A stretch of 64,000 nt of DNA. Source: HXMU1420-13 sp963691715. GTDB taxonomy: Bacteria; Bacteroidota; Rhodothermia; Balneolales; Balneolaceae. Position 1 is the first letter of the stretch. Each line of letters starts with the position of its first letter. The translations under genes were made by a program, and so were the position numbers. The notes under the pieces were generated by a model. The model was given only the letters and a program-made list of their open reading frames with translations. It had not been told where the DNA came from and ran no database searches. Where the stretch lies: contig OY829281.1 in NCBI GenBank assembly GCA_963691715.1, positions 1,054,001 through 1,118,000 on the forward strand, in the 5' to 3' direction. Of this stretch, positions 53,238 through 63,299 are shown one piece after another.

Positions 53238-55000
53238 AAAATTTACTTAACATATTATTTATATTTTTTCTATCGGGATCTATTCATGCTCAAAGTACTT
53301 CAATTACTTTCTCATCCGAGGATGTTCAAAATGTTGCACTTCGATATACTGGAGAAATTTTAAATTGGCCAATTATTGTTTCTCTTGCTGAAAGAGACAT
53401 CCAGAATAACACTTTTACCCTAACTGAATCTGATTTACAACAACTTCAAATTATTTCTAAGGTAACTGCAATTGTTAAAGAACAAAAAAATCGTGTTCGC
53501 AAACTTATAACTGAAGGGGCCACATTATTTGCGAAAGATGAATTGATAAATGCAACATTGATAATCAATGAATATAATGACGAAGTGAAAAATGGAAACG
53601 GAAACAAATCTATAGCATTAGGGAATAAGATTAAAGCTAAAGTAGATGAAATTGAATTTACTTTAATGGAAAACAGAATGATTGAAGTGCAGGCAAAGCT
53701 CGATCAAAAAAAAGGTAATGTTGACAAAAAAGTAGGTTTACTGGGAAGCTGGGAACAGGCGCAGATTGGAGAGTTGTTTAAAGAATCTGATGGACTTAAA
53801 ACTGGCACCGACAGCTATGCAACACTTAGTTTTGCTGATGGAACCAATTTAATTGTAGATCCAAATACAACGGCTGTTATTAGAAAATCACGAGTAGATC
53901 GTTTATCTGAGACTTCGAATGCAGAAATCAATCTCGAGGAAGGTGGGTTATTGGCGAAATTATCTTCCCTTGCAGCATCAAACAGTACATACATACTTAA
54001 TGCAGGCAATTCACAAACAACACTCAAAACCACTAATTTTTATGCAGAATCAGATGGTGAAGAAACAATAAAACTAACTAACTATGATGGGTTAGCAGAT
54101 GTAAGTGCAAATGATATTACCATTACCATAAGGGAAAATGAAGGTACCCTAATAAGAAAAGGGCAAGCTCCAATTCCACCTGTTAAATTGCTTCCAGCGC
54201 CAAATTTCATATGGGCAACATCCGATACTACCATTTACACTCAACAAATTATCTTCCCTTTTGAATATGTTGATGAAGCCAGCTCATACATAGTCGAACG
54301 TAGTACAAGTACTAATTTCGACGAAGCGTTTGAGGAAATTAATATAAGTAGTAATACCGCTCTACTTTCTTATCTACCCATTGGAAATACATATGTTCGT
54401 GTAAGATCGGTAGACCGGTTAGGATTAAAGGGGCCTTATTCTGAAACAATCCAGATAATAAGAAATGTCGATAACCAACCACCCCCTACATTTATAGATA
54501 ATTTAAATGGCAACATACTCTTCACCCAAACAAACTCAGCTATTTTAACGGGTGTAACCCAACCAAATGCAACATTACTTATCAATAATAAAAGTATAGA
54601 GGTTGATAACTCAGGAGGATTCTCTTTTCTATTAGAAAATTTAAATGCAGATCAAATGGTATCTGTGGTAGCTACTGATAAATCTGGTAATAACACTGTA
54701 CGAGGAATTAGAGTGGTGCAAATTTCAGAAGAAATTTTGTTTAATTTTGCACTCAGTGGAGCAACTGGCCGTAACCCCATCAAAATTGATAGCCCAACGG
54801 TTACCCTTTCTTCACGAGCATATCCAGGACTTGAAGTAATTATTAATAATGCTGATACAGAAAGACGTGTACAAACAGATTCAATTGGAAGATGGGGTAT
54901 AACAATGAGTATAAAAGAAGGTGAACTTTCCATTTCTTTTAGAGATATTCAAACAGGTGAAATTTACCTATCAAAATCATTTACAGTAGAAGCAAACTAA
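53234..55000 (+). CDS. Secreted FecR-domain protein with Ig-like modules
   Basis: A 588-residue exported protein with signal MKNLLNILFIFFLSGSIHAQ. A helical region of about 130 residues is followed by a FecR domain (about 165-305: GLLGSWEQAQIGELFKESDG, GTDSYATLSFADGTNL, ITIRENEGTLIRKG). A fibronectin-III-like sandwich and two Ig-like modules (NATLLINNKSIEVDNSGGFS, GLEVIINNADTE) follow. Unlike iron-signalling FecR it has no sigma factor or TonB receptor partner and lacks an N-terminal cytoplasmic segment. It is coupled to the kinase gene upstream and the PKD gene 7 nt downstream, so it is probably the middle part of an envelope sensory or structural complex. Confidence 0.78.
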   Translation: MKNLLNILFIFFLSGSIHAQSTSITFSSEDVQNVALRYTGEILNWPIIVSLAERDIQNNTFTLTESDLQQLQIISKVTAIVKEQKNRVRKLITEGATLFAKDELINATLIINEYNDEVKNGNGNKSIALGNKIKAKVDEIEFTLMENRMIEVQAKLDQKKGNVDKKVGLLGSWEQAQIGELFKESDGLKTGTDSYATLSFADGTNLIVDPNTTAVIRKSRVDRLSETSNAEINLEEGGLLAKLSSLAASNSTYILNAGNSQTTLKTTNFYAESDGEETIKLTNYDGLADVSANDITITIRENEGTLIRKGQAPIPPVKLLPAPNFIWATSDTTIYTQQIIFPFEYVDEASSYIVERSTSTNFDEAFEEINISSNTALLSYLPIGNTYVRVRSVDRLGLKGPYSETIQIIRNVDNQPPPTFIDNLNGNILFTQTNSAILTGVTQPNATLLINNKSIEVDNSGGFSFLLENLNADQMVSVVATDKSGNNTVRGIRVVQISEEILFNFALSGATGRNPIKIDSPTVTLSSRAYPGLEVIINNADTERRVQTDSIGRWGITMSIKEGELSISFRDIQTGEIYLSKSFTVEAN

Positions 55001-55007
55001 CTATTTC

Positions 55008-58000
55008 ATGATAAAAAAAATCGTGCTAGTAGCCTTATTGATAACCGTTTCGGGGGCTAGTTTTGCCCAAGAAATGTACCTTTCTATATCTGGTTCGGGT
55101 GTTGAGGTAGAAAGTGGGGATAACCGCAATCAATACGATATATGGATTAAACCTCAAACTGAAGGAGTTGAAGGAAGCATTCAAATTTTTGATGCAGGTC
55201 TTGGTGGCGCAGTTGATTTAATTACTCAAGGAAGAGCAAATACCTCAACCAATTTTTCAGTTTTTGAGTTTAATGACGTCTACAAGATAAATGGAAATTC
55301 ACTGGTGCCGAAAAATTTTGATGGGCCTTCAAATTCTTCTCTCATAACTAAAAGCGAAGAACGTTTCAAAAATAGATGGGTTCCACTATCAAATATTGAA
55401 GGAATTAACAATGGCTATATATTAAGAGTAAGCACAGATAATGGCGATGATGTAAATAGCTTTAATATTAGGGTTGTGTCAGCTAATGGACAAATATTAG
55501 GCCCAGATGCTTGGAAAATAATTACCATTGATTTATCAGTTGGTGTTTATGGTTCTTCTAGGAATACCTTATTTCAATTGAAACCCTATTTCCATGGTAC
55601 TGATTTTTCATCTCCTTCTTTAACTATCAACGGAGAAGAAGATTCAGAAGCAAGGAAAATTGATTCTTTTGGGGACACTTATCCACTTAATGAAAGCCAG
55701 CTTCCTTTTTCTAAGTTTGGTCTAGAAAATAAATGGGGCCTTCAGATAACCGGTTCCAACCAAAAGCTGAATACATTTACTATTTTCGGTGAGGAATATC
55801 CAGTACTTTGGGAATTTGAACCCATTGCTCTCTCCTACTCTAACACACCAGAATTAGCTATAAGTGAAATAGAAACTCGTTCTGCTTGTACAGATAAAAC
55901 ATTTGAACTTTCAGGTAGTTTTTTCACCAACTCTGATCTAAATCAATCTCAATGGTTGCTTAACAATACTCAAATTGCTCAGGGAGCTAGACCAACCATA
56001 AGTTTTAATGATCGAGGCCAAATTCCTATTGAAATTTTGATACCAAACGATAGATCATATTTTCCAGAATATTGGGCATATCAACAAATCGTTTTTATTA
56101 ATACTCCACCAATTGCATCTTTATCTGCTCCAAAGCTACTTATATCTCCATCTGAGGAATTAATTTTAAATGGCTCAGAAAGTTATGATATGGAAGGACA
56201 AGACATCGAATTCTCATGGCTGGTAAATGGTATTCGAAGAGGTAATAACGCCTCCTTTTCTTTCTCAAATACAGTTTCTGGTCTATATGACATTACTTTA
56301 CAAGTTTCAGATGGTGGGTCTTTTATAAATTGTAGTATTGCTGAAGAATCAATTTCAATAAGAGTAAATACCCAACCATATGCTGAAATTATTGTCCCTT
56401 CTATTTCAGGTACTGATGAACCTATTACCATATCAGCACAAAATGTATACGACTCGGATAATGACCAAATATCTTATTTCTGGGAAGGTTTAGGAGTAGA
56501 GCCTAACTCTATAGAACAAAGCATTACCATTTCTCACGCTCAGCCAGGAGTTTATCCTGTTCGTCTTACAATTAGCGATAATACAGGAGCAAACAATGAA
56601 ATTTTTACAATTAACCGAGTTTATGAAATAAATGCAGCTCCTGAACCTCGTTTTAGCATCAATGAATTAATAGCACCAGGTGATATAATTACCTTGAATG
56701 CAATTGAATCTTCTGATCCAAATGTTGACGATTTAATTTACACTTGGTATTTAAACGATGAAGTTATTGGAAACTCAGATATTTCTACTCTTACTTTAGA
56801 TTCACCAGGTGATTACGAAATTACATTAAGTGTGAATGATCAACGAGGAGCATCAAATTCTGTTCAAACGTTGTCAAGAAAAATTAGAGTAAATGCACCT
56901 CCTTTACCCATTATTTCTGCTGTACCAATTACTTCCAAAGCATCTGTGGAGTTTAAAGCGAATGAAAGTTCTGACATTGAAAGTGATATAGAAAGTTATC
57001 TTTGGGACTTTGGTGACGGAAATACAGCTTCTGGACCTCAAGTTAACCATACCTACTTCAATACCGGTACTTACACTGTAAAATTAACAGTAGATGATGG
57101 ATCCAGTTTAGCGAATAGTGTCCAAAGCTCAGAGCATGTTTTAGTTGTCAATAGTTTTCCAAATGCTTTCTTCAATGCTCCATCGGTTATTGGACCAAAT
57201 CAACAGTTTACTGTTGATGGATCTTCAAGCTCTGATTTAGAAGGCCAAATTACATATTTTGAGTGGTTAATTAACGGTGAAATTGTGGGAAATGGAGCTC
57301 AAACCTCAATTACATTAGATTCTCCAGGATTACATACCATTGGATTATCTGTTATGGATAACTCTGGATTTAAAGAGGCAAAAGGATTTGCTTCCCAACA
57401 AATTAGAGTAAATCAATCACCTACCGCAAGATGGCGAACAGAACCAACATCCTTAATACCTAATACAGTAATCAAATTTATTGCAGACCAATCTTTCGAT
57501 AATGATGGAGAAATTATTGAATATATCTGGAATTTTGATGACGGAACTGAAATTAAAGGTGAAACAATTGAACATGTCTTTTCTGAAGGTGGACTCAAAC
57601 ATTTTACTTTAACAGTCTCTGATAATGATAATCTTAATAATTCAACAACCACTATTCAAGGAAGTATAAATGTAAACCATCAACCATATATCATTACAAA
57701 CAATATGGTACGATCAAATTCTTTAAATGTACGTCTTGACGCATCAAAGAGTTATGATCTTGATAAAGATGCTTTATTTTTCGAGTGGACATTACCTGAT
57801 GGTACTACAAGAAAAGAATCTTCTTTCACTTGGATGGCACCAAAGCCTGGCGTTCATTTTGTAGGTCTCAGAGTTGACGATGGTTTAGGTCTTGAAAATA
57901 GTATTACTGAAGAATCAATTACAGTTATGATCAATCGTCCTGTTGAAGCAGTCGTTGATTCCTTGATTACTTCTTGCACGGGGCAAACGGTATTATTTAA

Positions 58001-59726
58001 TAGTAGCCAAAGTTATGATCCCGACGGTGATGCTTTCAGAACAAATTGGGATTTTGGAAATGGTATTACTTCTGATGAAGCAAATCCTACCTATATTTAT
58101 GAAACACCTGGTGTTTATGAAGCTAAATTAAGTTTAGACGATGGATTTTCAGGTATTCCTTCTGTTGCTAAAATACCTATCATTATCGAAGGCTCTCCAG
58201 TTGCTAAATTCAATATTTCTCAAACTTCTATATGTGTTAATTCATCCGTTCTTCTTGATGGTTCTTCAAGTACTGATCCTTCTGGATCTCTCCCTTCTTT
58301 TAGTTGGGACTTAGGAGATGGTAATTCCGCTACTGGTTCTAAATATGAACATGTATTTACAGAACCTGGAATTTATACCATTACATTAACTGTTGAAGGT
58401 TCTGGATCTGGACAATGTAGCAATACCTCTCAAATATCACAGGAAATCACAGTTTTCGAAGGTCCTGAAGCATATTTTGACCTACCTAAATGGGTTGCTC
58501 CTGGTGAACCAATTATTTTAGACGGAGTTCAGAGTATTGCAGATGGGGGATTTAAATCCGCAAATTGGGTCATAGAATCTAAAAATAGTATAGAAGAATT
58601 AACTGGCCTTACAACTACGCATGTGTTTAATGAACCAGGAGAATATTTTATTACCTTGAACCTTAGAACAAATACAGATACCGATTGTAATTCAGTTAGT
58701 TTAACAAAATCTATAAAAGTAAATGCTTCTCCAGATATTGATTGGACCCTTGAAGAAAATATCCCAGCAGGAAGTGACTTACTGTTAGACGCTTTTTCTA
58801 GTTCAGATTCAGATGGATTCATTAAACAATTTAAATGGTTTATAGATGACAAATTTATAAGCAGTAATGCAAGTGAATTAGTAAAAGCTGTATCTCCTGG
58901 GCGTCATAAAGTTACGCTCATGGTTATTGATAATTCTACAGCTTCTAATAATTCAAGAACCATTGACAAGTATTTCTTCGCTAATAGTAGCCCTAAGCCT
59001 TCCATAAATATCGCTACCCCTATTTACCAAAACCAAGAAGTAAATCTTCGTTCTGCTTTATCTCAAGATGCTGACGGAGATATATTATCAACTCAATGGA
59101 AATTAAATGGTGAATTTTTGAACCCACCTTCATTCATAGTCAATGAAGCACAAACCTATTCTGTGTTATTAATTCAAGATGATGGTAGGGGTTTATCAAA
59201 TTCTGTAGACTCCACTCTCTTAGAAATTAATCCAATAAAAACTCCAGTAATAAATCCTTTCTATCCAAAAACCATAGCTATAGAAGGTATTCTTACGATT
59301 TCAGAAATGGGGCTTAATAACAAATGGGCTTTTATGAATCAAAGTTTCTATGAATCAACTTGGAGAGCTACAACGCCTGGTGAATCAGAATTTACTTTAG
59401 TTTGGATTCCAGAAGGTCAACCACTAAATACCTTTACTTATAAAATTGATGTGAAAGAGCCTCTTAAATTTACTGAACTAGCGATGCCGACCATCATTGA
59501 ATGGAACCCAACAAATCCTACAACCATTTTAACAGTTCCTAAATTTAACCGCTCTATCTCAGACGTGAATATAGTATGGAAACAAAATGGTATAGAGATT
59601 GGTCGCGGGTTTCAAATTAGCCCTACATTAATTAAAGGCCAAAATAGATTTAGCGTGGAAGTGGAAGATTTAAAAGTTTCGCAATCAAGGCCTATCAAAG
59701 TAACACTCATTGTTACAACTCAGTAA
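55008..59726 (+). CDS. Giant secreted protein with about 12 PKD-like repeats
   Basis: A 1572-residue exported protein with signal MIKKIVLVALLITVSGASFAQ. The first 350 residues form an unrecognised region of strands. From about residue 365 to 1410, 12 units of about 85 residues follow, each opened by a short linker such as VNAPPLP, VNQSPTA or VNHQPY and often containing WDFGDG (for example SYLWDFGDGNTASG, NWDFGNGITS, FSWDLGDGNSATG). PKD domains are extracellular adhesive or spacer modules. No C-terminal sorting domain, anchor or enzyme domain was seen. It is the last gene of the kinase-FecR-PKD operon and may be a surface fibre or ligand-binding partner. Confidence 0.85.
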   Translation: MIKKIVLVALLITVSGASFAQEMYLSISGSGVEVESGDNRNQYDIWIKPQTEGVEGSIQIFDAGLGGAVDLITQGRANTSTNFSVFEFNDVYKINGNSLVPKNFDGPSNSSLITKSEERFKNRWVPLSNIEGINNGYILRVSTDNGDDVNSFNIRVVSANGQILGPDAWKIITIDLSVGVYGSSRNTLFQLKPYFHGTDFSSPSLTINGEEDSEARKIDSFGDTYPLNESQLPFSKFGLENKWGLQITGSNQKLNTFTIFGEEYPVLWEFEPIALSYSNTPELAISEIETRSACTDKTFELSGSFFTNSDLNQSQWLLNNTQIAQGARPTISFNDRGQIPIEILIPNDRSYFPEYWAYQQIVFINTPPIASLSAPKLLISPSEELILNGSESYDMEGQDIEFSWLVNGIRRGNNASFSFSNTVSGLYDITLQVSDGGSFINCSIAEESISIRVNTQPYAEIIVPSISGTDEPITISAQNVYDSDNDQISYFWEGLGVEPNSIEQSITISHAQPGVYPVRLTISDNTGANNEIFTINRVYEINAAPEPRFSINELIAPGDIITLNAIESSDPNVDDLIYTWYLNDEVIGNSDISTLTLDSPGDYEITLSVNDQRGASNSVQTLSRKIRVNAPPLPIISAVPITSKASVEFKANESSDIESDIESYLWDFGDGNTASGPQVNHTYFNTGTYTVKLTVDDGSSLANSVQSSEHVLVVNSFPNAFFNAPSVIGPNQQFTVDGSSSSDLEGQITYFEWLINGEIVGNGAQTSITLDSPGLHTIGLSVMDNSGFKEAKGFASQQIRVNQSPTARWRTEPTSLIPNTVIKFIADQSFDNDGEIIEYIWNFDDGTEIKGETIEHVFSEGGLKHFTLTVSDNDNLNNSTTTIQGSINVNHQPYIITNNMVRSNSLNVRLDASKSYDLDKDALFFEWTLPDGTTRKESSFTWMAPKPGVHFVGLRVDDGLGLENSITEESITVMINRPVEAVVDSLITSCTGQTVLFNSSQSYDPDGDAFRTNWDFGNGITSDEANPTYIYETPGVYEAKLSLDDGFSGIPSVAKIPIIIEGSPVAKFNISQTSICVNSSVLLDGSSSTDPSGSLPSFSWDLGDGNSATGSKYEHVFTEPGIYTITLTVEGSGSGQCSNTSQISQEITVFEGPEAYFDLPKWVAPGEPIILDGVQSIADGGFKSANWVIESKNSIEELTGLTTTHVFNEPGEYFITLNLRTNTDTDCNSVSLTKSIKVNASPDIDWTLEENIPAGSDLLLDAFSSSDSDGFIKQFKWFIDDKFISSNASELVKAVSPGRHKVTLMVIDNSTASNNSRTIDKYFFANSSPKPSINIATPIYQNQEVNLRSALSQDADGDILSTQWKLNGEFLNPPSFIVNEAQTYSVLLIQDDGRGLSNSVDSTLLEINPIKTPVINPFYPKTIAIEGILTISEMGLNNKWAFMNQSFYESTWRATTPGESEFTLVWIPEGQPLNTFTYKIDVKEPLKFTELAMPTIIEWNPTNPTTILTVPKFNRSISDVNIVWKQNGIEIGRGFQISPTLIKGQNRFSVEVEDLKVSQSRPIKVTLIVTTQ

Positions 59727-59906
59727 TATAAATCTAGAAGATTTTTAATTAGAAAAATAAAGAAACTCTAAATTTTGAATCAGTAGCCTTAAGAGTATGT
59801 ATTATACATTCATGGCTAGAGTTGTAGTACAAAATTATACATAAATAGTAATGTTGTTCTTTTTCGAATACTGAATTAAAATTTCAAAAAAAATAGAGTA
59901 TTAGCT

Positions 59907-60539
59907 ATGTATCATACTAGTTATTTCAAAGAAAAAGATTTAGAAATCATTCTTAATTTTATTGAGACACATCCTTTTGCTTTTCTAACAGGTAGCTTCG
60001 TAAATGGTACTCAAGTTGCTACTCAAGCACCTGTCTTGTTAGAAAAACGAAATGGAGATTTGTTACTACAAACCCACCTTAAAAGAAATACGGATCATCA
60101 TAGAGCCTTTAAAGAAAACCCACATGCATTAGTGGTATTTACTGGTCCTCATGCATACGTAAGTGCTACATGGTATTCAGATTCAAGAATGGGCTCAACT
60201 TGGAATTATATGAGTGTTCATGCTTCTGGAAAAATTCGGGAAATGGATACTGATGAAATGAACCTTTTTATGGAAAAATTCACCTCTACTTTTGAAGGTG
60301 GCGACCACCAATCCCCTACAGTATTTAATAACCTATCTCATGAGTATAGATTAAAAAAAGTACCCGCAATTGTAGGACTTGAAATTAAAATTGATACCCT
60401 AAATAACGTTTTCAAACTCAGCCAAAACAAAGATAAAGCTAGCTATTTAAATATTATTAGTGAGCTTGAAAAAAGGGATACTAATTCAAAAAAAATTGCA
60501 CTCGAGATGAAAAAAAGATTCAATGATGTATTTAAATAA
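59907..60539 (+). CDS. PaiB-like FMN-binding protein
   Basis: A 210-residue cytoplasmic protein of the FMN-binding split-barrel (FMN_bind_2) family. It opens MYHTSYFKEKDLEIILNFIE, then QVATQAPVLLEKRNGDLLLQ, with the core VVFTGPHAYVSATWY. Family members such as Bacillus PaiB repress sporulation and protease genes, but others are probable flavoenzymes, so a regulatory role is uncertain. There is no HTH. It is separate from the PKD gene by 180 bp. Confidence 0.85.
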   Translation: MYHTSYFKEKDLEIILNFIETHPFAFLTGSFVNGTQVATQAPVLLEKRNGDLLLQTHLKRNTDHHRAFKENPHALVVFTGPHAYVSATWYSDSRMGSTWNYMSVHASGKIREMDTDEMNLFMEKFTSTFEGGDHQSPTVFNNLSHEYRLKKVPAIVGLEIKIDTLNNVFKLSQNKDKASYLNIISELEKRDTNSKKIALEMKKRFNDVFK

Positions 60540-60585
60540 CAGTATAACAGGAATGTAGTATCTTAACTATATAATAAAAATTTTC

Positions 60586-61710
60586 GTGAAAACATCTATT
60601 TTTTGTATTTATTTGTTGGGAATACTTGTACCATCTTCTGAGTTAATTTCTCAAAATTTCGAGTTAGTTTCTAATAACAGACTTATACTAGGCTCTTACC
60701 AAGAAAGATCAGCTTCAGTAGTTGCTGGTGATATAGATGGAGATGGGGACAATGATATTTTAGTTGCTAACGGTAGGCATTGGCCAGGACAAAACCGAAT
60801 GTTCATAAATAATGGTAGTGGCATTTTTACCGTTGAAAAAAATCTTGGTGAATTTAGATCAACGAGCTATGCAGCTGAACTCGGCGACTTTGATAATGAT
60901 GGTGATTTAGACCTTGCTGTTGGAAACGACATGGCCCCAAATAATCTCTTTTTTAATGACGGTTTTGGAGTTTTCACATTAGTATCGAATTTTGGTAAAG
61001 ATTACGAGCCAACTAGAAATCTCACTTTAGAAGATATAGATCAAGATGGAGACATTGATATTTTGATAACGAATAGAGGCCGACCTAATGAAATATGCCT
61101 GAATGATGGAGAAGGAAACTTTGATAATACCTTAAGTTTTGGAAGTGTTGATGACTCCACTATTGATGTTGAAACAGCAGATATGGATGCTGATGGAGAT
61201 TTAGATCTGATTTTAGCCAACCGGGATTTTCAGCAAAATTATGTTTACCTAAATAATGGTGCTCTGGATTTTTCCGTGAGACTCCCTTTCGGAACTGGAA
61301 GCGATAATACCAGATCTGTTGCAGTTTCTGATATCAATTCAGATGGAATACTTGACATCATTCTGGCCAATATTGATGAACCAAATCGTATATATTTCGG
61401 TAGCGATGAAGTTCCTTATTCAGAATGGATAGAATTCGATGCGAGTAATTCTAAGAGTTATGCTGTCTCAACTATTGACATAGATAGTAATAATAAGCCA
61501 GATATCATCATTGGAAATTCCGGGAGTCAAAATGCAATTTATCTAAACAAAGGTAATGGACTAGAATGGCATCATATTCCATTAGCTGAAGAAAAACTTC
61601 GAACCTATGACATCATTAGTGTAGATATAAACAATGATGGACTAATTGATATAGTCGAAGCAAATTCAGACGCCATAAACCGTTACTATTTTATTCGCCC
61701 TAAAAACTAA
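60586..61710 (+). CDS. Secreted seven-bladed FG-GAP/VCBS propeller
   Basis: A 374-residue exported protein with signal MKTSIFCIYLLGILVPSSEL. The start is GTG 60586. Seven calcium-loop repeats of the type DxDxDGDxD can be read in order (DIDGDGDNDILVAN, DFDNDGDLDLAVGN, DIDQDGDIDILITN, DMDADGDLDLILAN, DINSDGILDIILAN, DIDSNNKPDIIIGN, DINNDGLIDIVEAN). They fit a closed seven-bladed integrin-alpha-like propeller. The function is unknown, probably binding in the periplasm or on the surface. The MBL gene starts 4 nt after its stop. Confidence 0.85.
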   Translation: MKTSIFCIYLLGILVPSSELISQNFELVSNNRLILGSYQERSASVVAGDIDGDGDNDILVANGRHWPGQNRMFINNGSGIFTVEKNLGEFRSTSYAAELGDFDNDGDLDLAVGNDMAPNNLFFNDGFGVFTLVSNFGKDYEPTRNLTLEDIDQDGDIDILITNRGRPNEICLNDGEGNFDNTLSFGSVDDSTIDVETADMDADGDLDLILANRDFQQNYVYLNNGALDFSVRLPFGTGSDNTRSVAVSDINSDGILDIILANIDEPNRIYFGSDEVPYSEWIEFDASNSKSYAVSTIDIDSNNKPDIIIGNSGSQNAIYLNKGNGLEWHHIPLAEEKLRTYDIISVDINNDGLIDIVEANSDAINRYYFIRPKN

Positions 61711-61714
61711 CATT

Positions 61715-62692
61715 ATGATTTGGTTCTTCCTCAAAAAGTACATTTGCAAAAAGTATGTAAATCTAAGTCTTAAACTTAAGATACTTAGTGTCTTTATTTT
61801 TTGCATTAAGTTTATTTCTGTTTCATCTGTAGCTCAAGAACCCCCAATCAAACTTACTTATTTAGGAACTGCTGGATGGATCATAGATGATGGAACCATT
61901 ACTGTTCTAGTCGACCCCTACATTTCAAGAATTAAATTGGGAAATGGACCAAGTATCAGTCCAGATGATAATCGTCCTATTGTAATGCGCAATGATTTCT
62001 TTGAATCAGATACAGCTAGCATTGATACCATTATTACAAAAGCGGATTTTATTTTAGTGCATCACTCCCATTTTGATCATCTCTCCGATGTGCCATATAT
62101 AGCGCATAAAACTGGTGCTAAAGTCATAGGAACTGAAACTACGGTCAACATTTTAAGGGCTTATGGAATACCTAACACCCAATTATATCCTGTAAAAGGC
62201 GGGGAAGATTATCAATTTGAAAACTTCTCTGTAAGGATTGTTCCATCTCTTCATTCTGCTCTAAATCAAAAACACTATATCGATTCTAGAGTCTACAATG
62301 AGCCCCCAGAAGCACCGCTTAGAATTTCTGAATTCATTGAAGGTGGTTCACTTTCTTTCTTGGCTCGATTTAAGAATCATACCATCCTTACTATGGGTTC
62401 TATGAATTTTATAGAACGCGAACTCTTCGACTTAAATCCAGATATACTTCTAGCTGGTGTCAATCAATCACAACTTGGTTTATATAATTACAATGAAAGA
62501 TTAATTAAAGGAACAGATTATCCGAAATTCATTATCCCAACTCATTGGGATAATTTTCGACTGCCTTATGGCTATTCACAACAAGCTGCAATTGATTTAA
62601 AATTGATTCCTTTTATTAAAGATATTGGCCAATTATCTCCAGAATCGGAGGTAATCATTCCAGTTCATTTAGAAACCATATCTATTGATTAA
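61715..62692 (+). CDS. Metallo-beta-lactamase-fold hydrolase
   Basis: A 325-residue exported or membrane-attached protein with a long hydrophobic N-terminus (ILSVFIFCIKFISVSSVAQ). The metal site begins HHSHFDHLSD (HxHxDH), with later His residues in PSLHSALNQKHYID and PTHWDNF. The layout resembles UlaG/RomA-type hydrolases and not class B beta-lactamases. The substrate is unknown. It lies 4 nt after the FG-GAP gene, so the pair is co-transcribed and probably works in the same compartment. Confidence 0.8.
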   Translation: MIWFFLKKYICKKYVNLSLKLKILSVFIFCIKFISVSSVAQEPPIKLTYLGTAGWIIDDGTITVLVDPYISRIKLGNGPSISPDDNRPIVMRNDFFESDTASIDTIITKADFILVHHSHFDHLSDVPYIAHKTGAKVIGTETTVNILRAYGIPNTQLYPVKGGEDYQFENFSVRIVPSLHSALNQKHYIDSRVYNEPPEAPLRISEFIEGGSLSFLARFKNHTILTMGSMNFIERELFDLNPDILLAGVNQSQLGLYNYNERLIKGTDYPKFIIPTHWDNFRLPYGYSQQAAIDLKLIPFIKDIGQLSPESEVIIPVHLETISID

Positions 62693-62789
62693 GTCGAAAC
62701 TTTATGTTAGTAATCCATCACAGCAAAAAATTTAAATAATACCTCTTAATATTTTTTTAATAAAATAAATATTAAAAAGTTGGAATAGC

Positions 62790-63269
62790 TCATTTTCTGT
62801 TATGAGTATCTTTTATAATCAATTTAAAGCTTCCATCCTCTTCAATTGAAGATAATGTCCAATTAAAAGTATTTTCTGAAATAAATTCCCAGGTTTCATG
62901 ATATGTTAAACGCACTGAATTAGATCCATAACCAACAATGGTATTTATCATATTTCCATCTTCATCGAAGGTAGTTTCATAGTCAAAAAAAGTAATAGGC
63001 ATATTTTGAGCCGTAAAAAAACCTCTGATTTTTTTATCTCCAGGGTGGTAAAACCACTCCCCTTCAGAATTTTTAACTGCTTTACCTTCTAAAACCAAAT
63101 ATCCAGTAGCTCGAACAGATAATTCCCCAACCCCCCATTCAAACGTTTGAAAACTGTCGTCACCTAGCCACCACTCACCACCAATAATTGCTTCAAAATT
63201 TTGAAGAGGATTTTGTGCGTAAGCAGTAGAGTAAAAAAAAACTATAAAAGGAATTAAAAATAATTTCAT
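62790..63269 (-). CDS. Small secreted protein, unrecognised
   Basis: A 159-residue protein with signal MKLFLIPFIVFFYSTAYAQ. The mature part opens NFEAIIGGEWWLGD and continues with GKAVKNSEGEWFYHPGDKKI and ETTFDEDGNMI, a strand-rich fold like the small lipocalin-type or DUF1579-like proteins of Bacteroidota. No function can be given. It is convergent with the MBL gene and lies on the same strand as, and 30 nt after, the RND transporter. Confidence 0.7.
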   Translation of the reverse strand: MKLFLIPFIVFFYSTAYAQNPLQNFEAIIGGEWWLGDDSFQTFEWGVGELSVRATGYLVLEGKAVKNSEGEWFYHPGDKKIRGFFTAQNMPITFFDYETTFDEDGNMINTIVGYGSNSVRLTYHETWEFISENTFNWTLSSIEEDGSFKLIIKDTHNRK

Positions 63270-63299
63270 TGCTCAATATCTAATAAAACAATTAAAGAG

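Noticed and set aside
62746..62775. AT-only 9-bp hairpin between convergent genes
   Set aside because: TTAATATTT/AAATATTAA pairs perfectly but has no G or C, so a stable terminator is unlikely. Such hairpins are expected by chance in AT-rich spacer DNA.
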